Below are positions 35,273 through 49,884 of a stretch of 64,000 nucleotides of DNA, piece by piece (the stretch's first letter is position 1; every line of letters begins with the position of its first letter). Made by a program: the position numbers and the translations under genes. The notes under the pieces are model-generated. The model did not search any database, was not told where the DNA came from, and saw nothing but the letters and a program-made list of their open reading frames with translations. This DNA comes from Stromatinia cepivora. Lineage: Eukaryota > Ascomycota > Leotiomycetes > Helotiales > Sclerotiniaceae. Location: NCBI GenBank assembly GCA_014898415.1, contig RCTD01000012.1, forward strand, positions 1,587,113-1,651,112. The letters are read 5' to 3'.

Positions 35273-35582
35273 TATTATAAAAAACCCTATATAATCCTTT
35301 ATATTCTATAAAAAATCAAGAATATGTTTTCTAATTAGAAAAAGATTCTTTTAGATTTTATCAATTTTTTCGATCAATAAATGATTCTAATATATTGACG
35401 ATTGAAGATCTAATTTAATCGAAATATCCATCAATTAGATAATTATTTATTTGTTCTGTATATACAATTCTCGATCTATATAATCAAAGATAAATCATTC
35501 AATTCAATTTATTTTATTAATTATATATATTATCTATTTCTCGATCCCTGAAAGTGCTTTGTAATCATACTATCCTATTTCA
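35273..35582 (+). repeat. LTR, family A (copy 4), right LTR of element A
   Basis: It starts TATTATAAAAAACCC (from TGTCACGGAAAGCCC) and keeps TGCTTTGTAATCATACTATCC near its right end, matching copy 2. The last 7 bases fit both the LTR and the resumed host frame. Confidence 0.8.
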
Positions 35583-35583
35583 A

Positions 35584-36177
35584 TATAATTTCCGAATTAT
35601 TTATTGATCAGGAATTAAAATAATTTGTTAAGATATTTTGAATTATTAATATAAAAATCAATTTAATATAATTAATTTTAATAATGAATATTTAAAGAAT
35701 CGAAAATATACAATTTTATTTATTAATAAATTCGATATAGATCTATATAAGGAATTTGTAAATAAAATTTTATTAATTATAAAAAATTAAATAATCGAAA
35801 ACTTTTTTATAATTAAATAATCAAAAAACTTTCAAAGAATTTTATATATAAAGTTATTATATTTATAATAACAAAATTTAATTATTATAAAAAATTATAA
35901 AAACTTTTTAACAACAAATTAAAAATATAAGTTATATATAGAATATATTTATTCAAATTAATTAATTATTCTAATTATATTAAAATTATGGATTTTGTTT
36001 TATATAATTATTAATAACTATAAATATATTAGAAATAAATACTTATATTCATATTTAAAAATTCTATGTTTAAATAAAATCTCCAAAATAAATCCTTTTA
36101 AAATTTTTAAAATTATTATTTATCCCTTTCCAAATTTGATCAAATATCTTAATCAAATTATATTATATTTTCATTGA
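35584..36177 (+). pseudogene. Gypsy H, RNase H end and linker (continuation)
   Basis: Just after the LTR the plus translation reads YNFRIIY, a stop and SGIK at 35584-35616. In gypsy polyproteins this is the FDF-I-YRPG segment at the end of RNase H, the expected continuation of the reading cut at 27969. Further downstream an open 60-codon frame (35995-36177) ends at a stop and reads as linker or integrase start. The continuity across 7.6 kb is good evidence that element A is one insertion. Confidence 0.72.
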
Positions 36178-38399
<2,222 letters not shown>

Positions 38400-38790
38400 A
38401 TTTGTATTATGATTATATGATATTATTCGTATTATAATCGAAATCATTGATATAAAAGTATTTAAATAAAGAAACCTTAATTTAATTGAATATCAAAGAT
38501 ATTCAAATAAGAAATCTTTATAATATTAATCAAAATAATTAAAATGATAAATTTTTATTTAAATCAATAAATAAAAATAAGATATTAATATTTAAAAGAA
38601 TTCGGAAAAAGTATGTAAGAAAATTATACTTTTAATATTGAAAGTTAAAAAATTGAATCTGAATATTATTCAATATTATTAATTGTATATAATATAATAC
38701 TTTTATATAATATAATACTTTTATATAATTTTATATTATTATTATAATTTTATAATTATTTTCAAATATATGATTTTTAATATTTTTATT
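38400..38790 (+). repeat. Partial LTR of family D
   Basis: It shares AAAGAATTCGGAA, TATGTAAGAAAATTATA and the AAATTTTTATT blocks with 13030-13320 and 21880-22144. The left end is unclear and no internal domain is attached. Probably a solo LTR fragment inserted in H. Confidence 0.6.
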
Positions 38791-38850
38791 GAAAGTATTC
38801 CAAATTTATAAAAATGAAATATGTTGAGATTCTTTATTTTTCTTATTGTA

Positions 38851-38937
38851 TTCTATATAGACCTTATATATTTTTTAGATTAATAAAAATCGAATTATGA
38901 AAATATTTTAAAATATATATATTAGGATTTTTAAATC
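38851..38937 (+). repeat. Repeat F, copy 2
   Basis: It contains ATATAGACCTTATATA and TTAATAAAAATCGAATTATG, matching the copies at 24686 and 39163 with transitions. Confidence 0.6.
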
Positions 38938-39162
38938 AATAAGAAATATATTAAACTATAATTTTTGCAAACTTTTTTGATACTTTTCATTTTTTAATAT
39001 TTTAATAATTGAATATTTAATTATAAAAATTTAAAAATTATATTAATAAAAAATCCTGAATTAATTAAATATAATTTTACTTTTTAATACTATTTCATTA
39101 ATTCTCTTTAATTATAATATTGCTCAATATTATATAATATCGTTGATCTCCTTCAAAAAATT

Positions 39163-39241
39163 CCTGTATAGACCTTATGTACTTTTTTTCGATCAATAAG
39201 AATCGAGTTATGAAAGGTGTTTTAAAATATGTATGTTAGGA
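39163..39241 (+). repeat. Repeat F, copy 3 (best preserved)
   Basis: It reads CTGTATAGACCTTATGTAC, then CGATCAATAAGAATCGAG and TATGAAAGGTGT. It retains the most G+C of the three copies. Confidence 0.65.
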
Positions 39242-39492
39242 ATATTATTAATTTTAATCTTTATAATAATAGTTTTATAATAATCAATAAAATAAAATAA
39301 ATAAAAAAATCCATATGATAAAAAAATTATATTCTAGTTTTTAAAATGATCTTAAAAAAACAGAAAATAAATTTATTATTGATAATTTTGGAAATCTAAA
39401 TTGAATTTTAGATATTATTTTATTGAAACAAATATTTTTATAAAATATTATTAATTGTTTAAAAACAAATATAGTTTTAAAAAGAAAGATAT

Positions 39493-39990
39493 TATTATAA
39501 ATTCATAATCTATTCTTAATTAGTCTTTTTAAATACTTTAGATATCTATCTTTTATATAGTCGATGCTTTTTTTAGTATTTTATTTCCTTTTTTATAGAA
39601 TATTATATTATCAAGAGCTACTTTATATTGTGATAATTATATAGAATCTAGAATATTTTAATATAATAAAATGAATATAAAGAACGGAAATTTGATTTAT
39701 AGATTTATTAGAAAAATGATATTATTGTTTTTGATATTGAATAGAAGAAATTATTATATATGATTTTTTTATTGAAGGGTATTTATTGTATAATAAGAAA
39801 GATAGGGAGATATTTTAGAATTTATTATAGTTATTGAATAACTTATAAAATTTGATGGTTTTTATATTTTAATAGATATTGAATAGGAAGTTGTAATTAA
39901 ATTTAATAAATTCAAAATGATTGAAAAGAGTTTTTTTTAATATTTTATATATATAATTGGATATTTGAAAAACTTGTATTGTAAGATATC
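39493..39990 (+). repeat. LTR, family B (copy 3), probable 3' LTR of H
   Basis: It starts TATTATAAATTCATAATC, the decayed form of TATCACGGGTTCACAACTC at 10186. It stays aligned through CTATCTTTTATATAG, the TTTATAGAATATTA block and AAATTTGATTTATAGA. The end is estimated from the length of copy 2. Same orientation as the 5' LTR at 10186. Confidence 0.65.
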
Positions 39991-42569
39991 CAAAAAGATA
40001 ATTTAAATTATAAAATTAAAAATTATAAGTTATAAATAAATTGAAAATGTTATTTAAAAAAGATTCGAATTTTTATAGGATTATCAATATCGAAAAATAA
40101 AATTAGAATTGTAAAAAGAATGAATACTATAATATTATTTCTTAAAAATTTATAATTAATTAATATCATTAATTAATATTAGTAATTGATAATGATTCTA
40201 TAAATTTTGTTTTAATTAGATTTGATAAATGAAAATAAAAGAAATAAAAATATTATTAAGGTTTTTGTTATTATTGTAAATTCTTTGATTATTTTATTGG
40301 AAATTATGAAATAAAAAAGTAAATTGATATATTAAAAGATCTGAATAATAATTAACATTTTTATAAATCGAATTGTAATAATAATAAAGATTATTAAATT
40401 TAAATAATTAGAATAGTGATTGATAAGATCTTTAATAGAATATAATTTATTGAAAAAGCTTTTAATAAAATATAAAAGAGGTTTTTAATAAAATATATAT
40501 CCATGAAATAATTATTAAAATAATTTTTAATAATAATATTTTAATATATTTTATAATTATACTAAAGAAAAACCATTAATACCTTTTAAGAATATATTTA
40601 ATATCTTTTTATATAATATAATATCATTATTATTATTTGCTTTAATTCAAAATTATGAAAAAAATGTGTAATTTTTATAATAAATTATTTATAAAGGTTG
40701 TTAGAAAATAGAGTAGTAATAGTAGTAATAGTAGTAGTATTAATTTGTATCTAACAGATATAAGTTTAATATTCATATTTTAGGATCTTTTAAAGGGTAT
40801 TGAGATATATTAAATTAAATAATCAAATTAAAAGTTATTTTAAAAAGAATTTTTGATTTATAATAAATTTCGATAGATTATTTAAATACAATTCTTTTAT
40901 ATTATTTAAAATGGATTTATATATGGTTAAAATAATCTTTGTTTTAGATAAAACGATAATCGAAAGATTTAAATAGAATTAATATAGATTAATAGAAGTA
41001 TTTAAATTTTGAAAAAGTTTATATAAGAAAAAAAAAAGTTAAAAAATTAATATCAATAATTATTAAAACAAAGAAGAAGAATATTTAAGAAAAAATAAAG
41101 AGTTTATAATAAAGATAAATTATTTTATTAAGGATAAATATTAAAATAGAAGTTGATGATTTTTAAAAGTTTGAGAAATTTAAGAGATTGGATTATTAAA
41201 CAGAATAGATAATTTAGGGTTTTTTTATTGAAGATAGGGAAATAGGTGATTTGAATAATTATTTATTAAAAAGATTTTTGTATTTTGGAATGATGAATAA
41301 TATATAAAAGGGATTTATTTCATTTATATAAACATTTGAGATTTACATTTTTGTATTCAAATTTTCGATAATATTATATATAGTTCTTATAAAAGGATTT
41401 GATAATTAATAATTTATAAAGATATTATTTGAATAAATTTAATTTTGAAAAAACTTTGATTTTATAATCGAAGTTTTATTTCTGATAATTTATAGATAGT
41501 TTTGTATTATATTTGAATTATCAGATTTATCATATATTGTAATCAAGGTTTTTGAAGATATTATTGAATTCATTGATTATAGATTCGGAATCTAGATCGA
41601 TATTATATGTATCTTTAAAAACATTGAAATTCATTAATTTATATACTATTTCGTTATCTTCAATATTTGAATATTCTAATAATTATTATATTCGAATATT
41701 ATAAATTTATATAATATTTATTAGAAAAACTCAAAAACATTTCTATTGAAATATGAAATAACTAATATATTGTGTATATAAAATCAATTTTTTCATAAAT
41801 TAATTATTTATTATAAGTTTTTTTAGATCTTTATAATTTTATTATTCAAAATATAAAATATTGGACTTATCGAATTAGTTTTTATAATAATTTATTTTTC
41901 GTTTGGATAAATAATATAATTGTAATTGATATATTTATTTTTATTTGTATATTATTCTAATTCATCTAAAAAGATAATAATTTTATTGAAAAATAGAATT
42001 ATTTATTAATCTTAAAAAATAGATATTATAATTTCTTCATTAAATTTATTAATAGAATTCATTTTATATTTATAAACAAAATAAAGAATTTTAAATGTTA
42101 ATTTCAGAGTATTAAAAAAAAATATATATAAACCTTTATATTTTAGTTTTAAATATTTATTAATTTTCGATATTATAATTCTTAATTATCATTGAAAAAG
42201 GAATATATTCGATTCAAGAATATCTAATATTCATTATCGAAATCCCAAAAGCAAATTATAATTTAATTTTTTCGAAAATAATATTATCGAAAAGAATATC
42301 TATATTTCCAAAAAAAAAAAATTATAAAAATAATTCTTCGAATAAACAAAACATTTTATATAATAATAACTAAAATCCTATTAATAAGTTTAATATACTT
42401 TTCTATTTTGAGATTCAATATTAAAGAGCAATATAAACAATTAAATTTGAATATTTTAATTCATTCTATATATTATACTTTTATATTATAAATCAGAAAA
42501 GGAATAATGTAAATAATAATCATCTTTTATAATACAAAAATAAATAGATTATTAATAATTTTAATAAAA
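39991..42569. other. A+T-rich stretch, G-skewed, no gene seen
   Basis: About 2.6 kb in which G exceeds C on the plus strand up to about 41.6 kb, the opposite of 25-38 kb. This suggests a different element, perhaps in reverse orientation, but no protein motif could be read. A short AGTAGTAAT-type repeat lies at about 40712-40742. Confidence 0.45.
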
Positions 42570-43740
42570 TTTTGAATATAATAAATTATATACTGAACCT
42601 TTATTATTCTTTTTATAATGTATTATTTAAAAAAAAATTATTAAATTATAGTTCTAATTATTATAAAACAATTGAAAAATTATTCTTTGTTATTATTATA
42701 ATAGAATCAATAATAAAAGTTTCATTGATTATATATAATAAAATAAATTTATCCTTTTATTGAATATATAAATTATTTTCAATTTTTTAAAGATGAAATA
42801 TATTTTGTTTTGATTTTTTCAATTTATAATACTTTTTATTTTAATAAATAAAAAACAAATATCATTATTTAAAGATTTCGAAATTTTATGAATATAAAGA
42901 TCTTTAATATAATTGGATTTCAATTTAATATTTTGGAAAAAGAATTTAATAAAATATAAAATAAATAAAAATAGATTTTTTTTAAAGGGTTTGATAAATT
43001 ATTTAATAATTTGATATGATAAAATTTTTCAAATATATTTTAATAAATTTATTGATGAAAAAAAAGTCAATTAATTTGAATAAAAGAAAAGATTATCTTT
43101 ATTTGATTATTCAATTTAATAAATCTTTTTTCAAAAAGGTATTAAAAGCTTTTTAAATATTTATAATAATTATAATGGTTTTGGATTTTTGAAAGATAAT
43201 TGCTTTAATATTATATACAAAATTAATTATCAAATCTATAATTATTCTTCGAAAAAAAATTCTTTTATATTAAAGATTCAAAATATTATTTATAAATATT
43301 ATTTATTCAATTTATTAAGTAATAATATATTTCAAGTTTTTAAAGATATAGAATATAAATATAATGAATTTTTATAAACGAATTAAAGATTTATCCTTTT
43401 TATTTTATTTAAAAAACATTATAATTTTAATTAGTTTTCAAATTTAAAAGAAAGAATTCAAGATTAAATAATAATTATGAAGATTATATATTATATATTT
43501 AATCGATTTTGAATATATTCTGAATAACTCAATAATAATTCTATTTATCCTTAATAATATTTCTTTTTATTTCCTTTATAAAAATTATATTTAATTATTC
43601 AAGGATTATATTCTTTTATTAATCAATCAATAAATTATTGTTGAAATCGTTATCAATATTAAAACAATTTAATATCGAAATATTTAGAATTTCTATCTTT
43701 TTATTATATTATTTATGTTTATATTATTCATTTGTTGGAT
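42570..43740 (+). repeat. Repeat G, copy 1, with decayed coding frames
   Basis: It aligns in colinear order to 59620-60790 and in part to 63500-64000 (for example TATAAACGAATTAAA, CAATTTATAAT and TATTTATAATAATTATAATG). Open segments of 63 codons (42572-42763) and 62 codons (43189-43377) read varied protein-like sequence on plus, with KINYQIYNYSSKK-type residues conserved in copy 2. This may be the gag or N-terminal part of a retroelement, but no defining motif is seen, so the family is unassigned. Confidence 0.6.
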
Positions 43741-45029
43741 TTTATATCGATATATAAATTAAATTTATAATTTGTAAAGAATAAAAAATATTTTATTATT
43801 TTTGAAATCAAATTATCAAAAATAAATTCAATAAAAGATAATTATGTTATTTAATTGTTTTGATAAAAATTAATGAACATATATAAATATTATTCCAAAA
43901 TCACATTAATATATTTTGTTTATTTATTAATTTATAAATAAAAAATAAAAGAATATTTAAAAATGATTTTTAATTATTTAAAAAATTATATTTAGAATTC
44001 TAAAACGAATTGTATTTTTCTTTAAAATAATATTATTTGATAAATTATGAAAAATATAAATTTAATTTATAAAAATATTAATTATTCATTTTATTATTAA
44101 TGTTCTTAAATTCATAAAATATTTTATTTTGATTAATTTATATATAATTATTAATGAATATTTATATATAGAATTATAATATTTGTAATTTAATAATAAT
44201 ATAATATAATTGATTAAGATATCTGATTAAATTTTTAATAGAATAGATAACAATTAGAGGAATTCTAAAAAGGAAGATTTTAATGATTTTGTATATATAT
44301 AAAGTTTATAAGTTTGAATATAAGTATTTATTTTTTAATATATTTATATTTATAATTCTTAATAATTTTGAAAAATAAAGTTAATAGTTTTATTATATTT
44401 TGAATAATTAATTGATTTAAATAAATTCATTTTTTATATAATTTATATTTTTAATTTATTATTGAATAATATTTATAATTTCTTTTGATAATAGATTTTA
44501 TTATTATGAATTTTATAATTTTATATAGTTATATATAAACTTTTGTAGAATTTTTTGGTTATTTGATTATAAAAGAGTTTTCGATTATTAAAATTAACTG
44601 TTTAATTATATTGGATTTAGAATATATAATATTGATAAGTTTATTGATAGATTTGTTTTTTTATAATATTATTTAATTAATTATTGTTAATGAAATTTTA
44701 TTTATAAATTTTTTATATAGATTTATATTAAATTTATTAAGAAATAAAATAATAAATTTTTTATTTTTCAATTATTTATTATTAGAATTAAATATATTTG
44801 ATTGATTTTTATAATAATGATTCAATATATTTGAATAGATAGTTTTAGATTTTAATTAATAAATGATTTGAAAATTTTATTGGGATAAGAATTTTTATTT
44901 TTTTATTTATTATTAATTTAGAATTTTTGTTATTATAAAGTATTTCAGATTTTGATGATGTATAAGGATTTTGAATTTTTATTACAAATTTTGTAATTTT
45001 AATTATTATTTTTTTTATTAATTTGATTA

Positions 45030-45920
45030 TAATTAATAATTCTTTATTATAAATTTTATAATTGTATGTGACTATTTAATATTTTGAAAAGAAGTATATT
45101 ATTAGATACAAAATATTATTATTATTATTTTAAAAAAGGATTTTTTTCAAAATTTAATTCAAAATATTTATTTTCAAAATGATTTTTTTATTATAATTAA
45201 AATATATTAATATTGAAGTAATTATAAAAGTTTCTTTGAATTTTTCGAAAGTAATTTTATATTTATTTTTCTATTATTATATAATATCCTTTTATACTAA
45301 TTTATTTAATAAATAATAGATTTTGAAGAACTTCTTTATAAATTATTGATAAAAGATTTAAAATTAAAGAATCATTATAAATCATTAATTGATAATAATT
45401 ATATTAAAAAAATGATTTTATTTTATTTTGATTTGGCTTTATATTATTAATTATGATTATTAAATTTAAATATTTTATTGAAATTATTTCGAATTTATAT
45501 TTATTGATACTTATTTATAAATCAATATTTTATAATTTCTGAATTATTTTATAGATATATTTTTAATATTGATTCTTGTTTATAAAATATATTAATATAT
45601 CATCGAAATATATAATATAATATTTGTTAAGTTTATTGAATAATATATAATTGATGTAATATTGAAAAAAAATATATATATATAAAAAATATAATTAATA
45701 ATTTAAATAATTCAAATTAAATAATAAAAAGGGGTTTTTATTTGTTATTTTCTGTAATATAAAATTTATTGAAAATTATAATAATATTTAATTTAAAAAA
45801 TTTTGGTATTATAAAAAGTATTCAAAATTTCTTTGATTATTGTTAATAGATATCGATTATTGATAATAATATTATTTAATTTATAATAATTCTAATAAAG
45901 AGTAACAAAATAATATTATA
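45030..45920 (-). pseudogene. Gypsy reverse transcriptase and RNase H relic of J
   Basis: The minus translation from about 45915 down reads YYKLNNIIINNRYLLTIIKE, then ILFNKLNKYYIIYFDDILIY around 45617-45596 (the Y-D-D catalytic segment, here FDD). Then comes NYKIYNKELLI at about 45070-45033 (RNase H). Motif order and wording are those of gypsy elements and closely parallel H at 26961-27969. Stops are frequent. Confidence 0.85.
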
Positions 45921-47316
45921 TAATTTTAATTTTTAAATAAACTTCTTAAATAAATCATTATTATTTATTCATAAATGATTTTCAATTTTTTAAAAAAATA
46001 AAGGATAGTTTTTAAAATATAATAATTCTTTTTGATTATTAATTTGATTTTATAATTTTAAATATAATATAATAGAAATTCATTTGTATATTATAATAAA
46101 AAAATAAATAATTTATTCTAAAATTAAATAAAGAGTTTCTTTTTAATTTAATTATTATTAAAAAATAGTTTATTATTAAAGGATTTTTATTATTCGTTTT
46201 TATTATCCTTTGAAAATATTTTGGGAAATAATAATAATAAATGAAATTATATAATCTAAATAGAATTTTTCTTAATATATTAATTAAATTTCTTATTTTA
46301 TATAATATATTCTTGAAATTTTATATTTAAAATATCAAGATTATTATTATTTTGTTTAATCATTTTTATTAAACAATTTCTTATATTTTATTTAATTTAT
46401 TTTATATAAAATATATAATCTTTATTTTGTTTTATTAATAAAAAATACAAAATTATTAATTTATAATCAACAAATATCATTTATATTAGATTTTATATTT
46501 GAAATCAAATTTATTTGATTTTTTGTAATTGAAATTGATAATATAAAGATAGATTTATTTCATTATATAGATTTTGTTTAATAATGATCAATAATTTTTT
46601 ATATAGATTCATAGTAAATAGAATATCAATTCAGAATTATTTGATTTTGAACAACAATATCTTTATTATATAATTTATATTGAATATTAAAATTCTTTCA
46701 ATTGATAATTCGAAGTCAATTTTTATTATTATTTTATAATCTTTATTTTTATTATTTTTTACAAAAAATGATTTGTAATTATTTTAATTTTGTATTTGAT
46801 TTTTTTAAATCGTTTTCAAATCTTAAATATTTATTTTATTATTTATAATTTTGTTTTTTATTTATAATAGTTGATATAGTTTAATTAATATATTTATTAA
46901 AAAAATTTAATTAAAAATAAAATATTGAAAACTTTATTAATTGATAATTTCTTTAATATTTGAAAAAGATTTTCAATATATATCGAAGATAAAATTATTG
47001 ATATTTATATTAGATTTAATATATTATAAGAATAATAATATAGAATATAATATTATAAATTAAAGGATAAAATTATATTTGTTTAATTAATATATAGATT
47101 ATAATATTATATTTATAATAATTCAAAAATAACAAATATTTTTTGGGAAAATTTGATAATAAAAGATAATTAGATTTTTTGGTATTAAATTATTGTTTAA
47201 TTTTTTTTAAAATACTTTATAATAATATTTATAACATTTTTCTTGATTAGATGAAATTTATATTGATATAATAGAAATAATATAATGATATTGTGTTATT
47301 TGATATAAAAACAATC

Positions 47317-47367
47317 AATAAATACTTTTCTGAAGTATTTACAATAAATACTTTTCTGAAGTATTTA
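47317..47367. repeat. Short direct duplication with internal hairpin
   Basis: Two 24-base copies of a unit containing AATACTTTTCTGAAGTATT, itself an imperfect palindrome, lie three bases apart. Confidence 0.85.
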
Positions 47368-48796
47368 TTATTAATTAAATTAAATATATTGAAAAAGAAA
47401 GAAAATATTAGAAATATAATAATTTGAATAAATAAGGATTTATTATTTATAAAAAATTAAATTTTTAAAACTTTTTCTTATCTATTATATATTATATTCA
47501 TTTTTTATCCTTTAATAATCTTTATAAAGATTGAATTTTTCTTTAATATTCGAAATTCAAAGCAAATAATGAAAATTTTATAATTTTAAAGAATATATTC
47601 AAAATATTATCGAATAATATTAAAGATTTGTCTTAAATAAAATTATGATAATCATTATTTTGGAAATTATTTTGTTGATAATTATTATTATAATTAATTA
47701 AATTAAATAAACGATTTTGATGGAAATATTAAAAATGCTTATTATATTGATAATTATTCTATTAATAAATAATATTATAAAGAATTATTTTCATATTTCC
47801 AAATCTAATAATTATATTGTTTATAAAAATAATGAAGATTTTGAAAATATTCTTATTTTTTTATATTTATTTTTGAATTTTAATTATATTAAGATCTATA
47901 GAATTGTTTTGAATATATAATAATGATTGTAAATCGAAATTGATTTCGATAAATTTATGTTATAATATTTGTTATTTTAATAATTTTGATTCTAAATTTA
48001 AAACTTTTTATAATATTTTTTTATATTAATAAAATCATAAATATTCGAATTATTTTTTATTAATGTTTTCAATTTATTTATAATCTTTTATTTTATATTT
48101 TTATTATTAAAAGTTTTTAAATATTTCAATTTTATATAAAAAGAAACAAATAATATTTTATTTTATATTTTGAATTTGTTGAGTTTTATTATAGTTTTTT
48201 GTTTAATGTTAATTGATAAATAAAGATTATTGAACTTTTCTAGAAAGATATTTATTATAACGAATTCCAATATATTTTACATAATATTCTTCATATCCTT
48301 TTGTTTTTTTATTATATTATTTTTTTTACTAAAAAGATTATATTAAAAAATATACTATTCTTTTTTCAACAAATTTATAAATCTAATTTCTAATATTGAT
48401 ATTTATTTTATCGAATCAAATTTTTTTTAATCCCTTTTAAATGAATTAAAGTTTTTTATAATCCATTAAAATGAATAATAATATAAAAAGATTGCGATAT
48501 CAATATTTTTTTCAATCAATTATTTTAAATAAATAATTATATATTAGATGAATCAATTAATTTTAAATTTCTATTTAAATCATAAATCTCTTTATAGAAA
48601 ATCCTCATTTATACAAAAGTTTTATTTCTAAAATTATATAAATATATCAAATAATTCGAAATTTCTAGATTCAAATTATTAATGAATATTGGAAAAATAA
48701 CTTTAAGATTTATAAACTATATATTATCGATAATAAAAAGTTTATATATAAACTATTATTATTAATCGAAAATCTTTCAAATATAATTTCGAATGT

Positions 48797-49294
48797 TCAA
48801 TATTATTTTTTATTCGATAGAAACAATTGATTCAAGGATATTTGATATAATAATTGGGTTTTTGAAACACATTTTAAAAATCAAAATGTATCTTCTAGAT
48901 CAAACATTTCTGTTATTTCAAATCTGGATATAGATCTAATCTGAATTGTATTAAATATTATATCTAAATTGGTTTACAAAAGATCTAATTTGAATTATAT
49001 CAAAGTTTTGAATCTAAATCTGATATATTATTTACTGATGTATTATCGATCAAATTTCTGGATTTTATCATTGAAATAATTCCTTTCTTAAAGCAAAACT
49101 GAATTGTTTTTATACTAAATAATAAAGTCTTTTAAAAAATAAAATATATTATGATAATATAAAAAAAGATTTTAAATATAACAATATTCTATAAAGAAGA
49201 AAAAAAGATATTAAGAAAAATGCTGATTATATAGGGAATAGGTGCCTGAGGCATTTCTATAGACTAGCTAGGAACGGGTAGTGAAGCTGTAACA
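48797..49294 (-). repeat. LTR, family B (copy 4), probable 5' LTR of J
   Basis: Its reverse complement starts TGTTACAGCTTCACTACCCG and continues TTCCTAGCTAGTCTATAG, like 9315. It runs through CTTCTTTATAGAATAT and CAGTTTTGCTTTAAGAAA, and then through the site where copy 2 is interrupted by D. It is uninterrupted. The left end is estimated. Confidence 0.7.
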
Positions 49295-49691
49295 ACTAAA
49301 AATAAAATAATTATAATAAATAAATATTTATTATTTATAAAACTAAACTATAAAGATGCATTATTATCTATAATACATTATATCTTTTCTATATTTTCTA
49401 ATCATAGGATTTATTACAGCCTATACAACATTTTCAAATTAATGATACCTTTATACCTTTAATTAGAATAATTACAATAGTAATCTTTATATCTCCTATA
49501 TCACTCTAATTTATTATCCTTATAAATATAATATTAGATAATAAAGAATTTATTTTAGATTATCCTTTTGAATCTATAAATAATATATTCATAGAATTTT
49601 AAAAACTATAATTATCAATAAATATTATATATATTATAAAAAAAATACGAAAAGAATCAAGGCAATCTTTTTGTTCCTTATATTATATTAA
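49295..49691. other. A+T-rich spacer before copia K
   Basis: No domain recognised in about 400 bases. Several less decayed stretches occur (for example near 49400-49440) but without a motif. It ends with the ATAAT target duplication of K. Confidence 0.5.
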
Positions 49692-49696
49692 ATAAT

Positions 49697-49867
49697 TGTT
49701 GGAAATGAGGCCATCATAGGATTAGAATTGAGGTCACATAATCGTGCTGAAATGGTGCACAGACCATATTTGGAGATAACCTCAATTCTACTCCTATTAG
49801 AATAATAGATCCTTAATTCAATCTATATAATCAATAATACTATTACTTTCTATACCAAAAGTTAACA
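49697..49867 (+). repeat. K 5' LTR
   Basis: Begins TGTTGGAAATGAGGCC and ends AAAAGTTAACA. Contains a near-palindrome around TTGGAGATAACCTCAATTC. Confidence 0.95.
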
Positions 49868-49884
49868 GATTATAAATCCGATTG
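49868..49884 (+). promoter_or_regulatory. Primer-binding site of K (half-tRNA type)
   Basis: Immediately after the LTR the sequence reads GATTATAAATCCGATTG. If A and T are restored to G and C at RIP-compatible positions it fits GGTTATGAGCCC, complementary to the anticodon arm (CAT) of initiator tRNA-Met. Copia-type elements are known to prime from an internal tRNA-Met fragment. Confidence 0.6.

Larger units (their letters stand above)
27970..35582 (+). mobile_element. Family-A LTR element inserted in the RNase H of H
   Basis: Family-A LTRs in the same orientation lie at 27970-28274 and 35273-35582, and the interrupted RNase H reading of H resumes directly after the second. This shows that the whole 7.6-kb block is one insertion. 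Without the nested E element (1675 bp plus a 5-bp duplication) it is about 5.9 kb. Its interior is too decayed for me to recognise gag or pol on either strand. It may be a gypsy element or a large non-autonomous one. Flanks (AATTT before, ATATA after) do not form a clear duplication, and the last few bases of the right LTR may belong to the host. Confidence 0.7.
43741..48796 (-). mobile_element. Ty3/gypsy element J interior (same family as H), decayed
   Basis: Minus-strand gypsy reverse transcriptase and RNase H lie at about 45030-45920, and a family-B LTR in minus orientation lies to the right (to 49294). A segment at 47717-47920 resembles the reverse complement of 23772-24008 in H. Together this shows a second, inverted copy of the H family. 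The 3' LTR was not found; the left boundary is unknown and may lie anywhere between about 40 and 44 kb. Confidence 0.6.
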
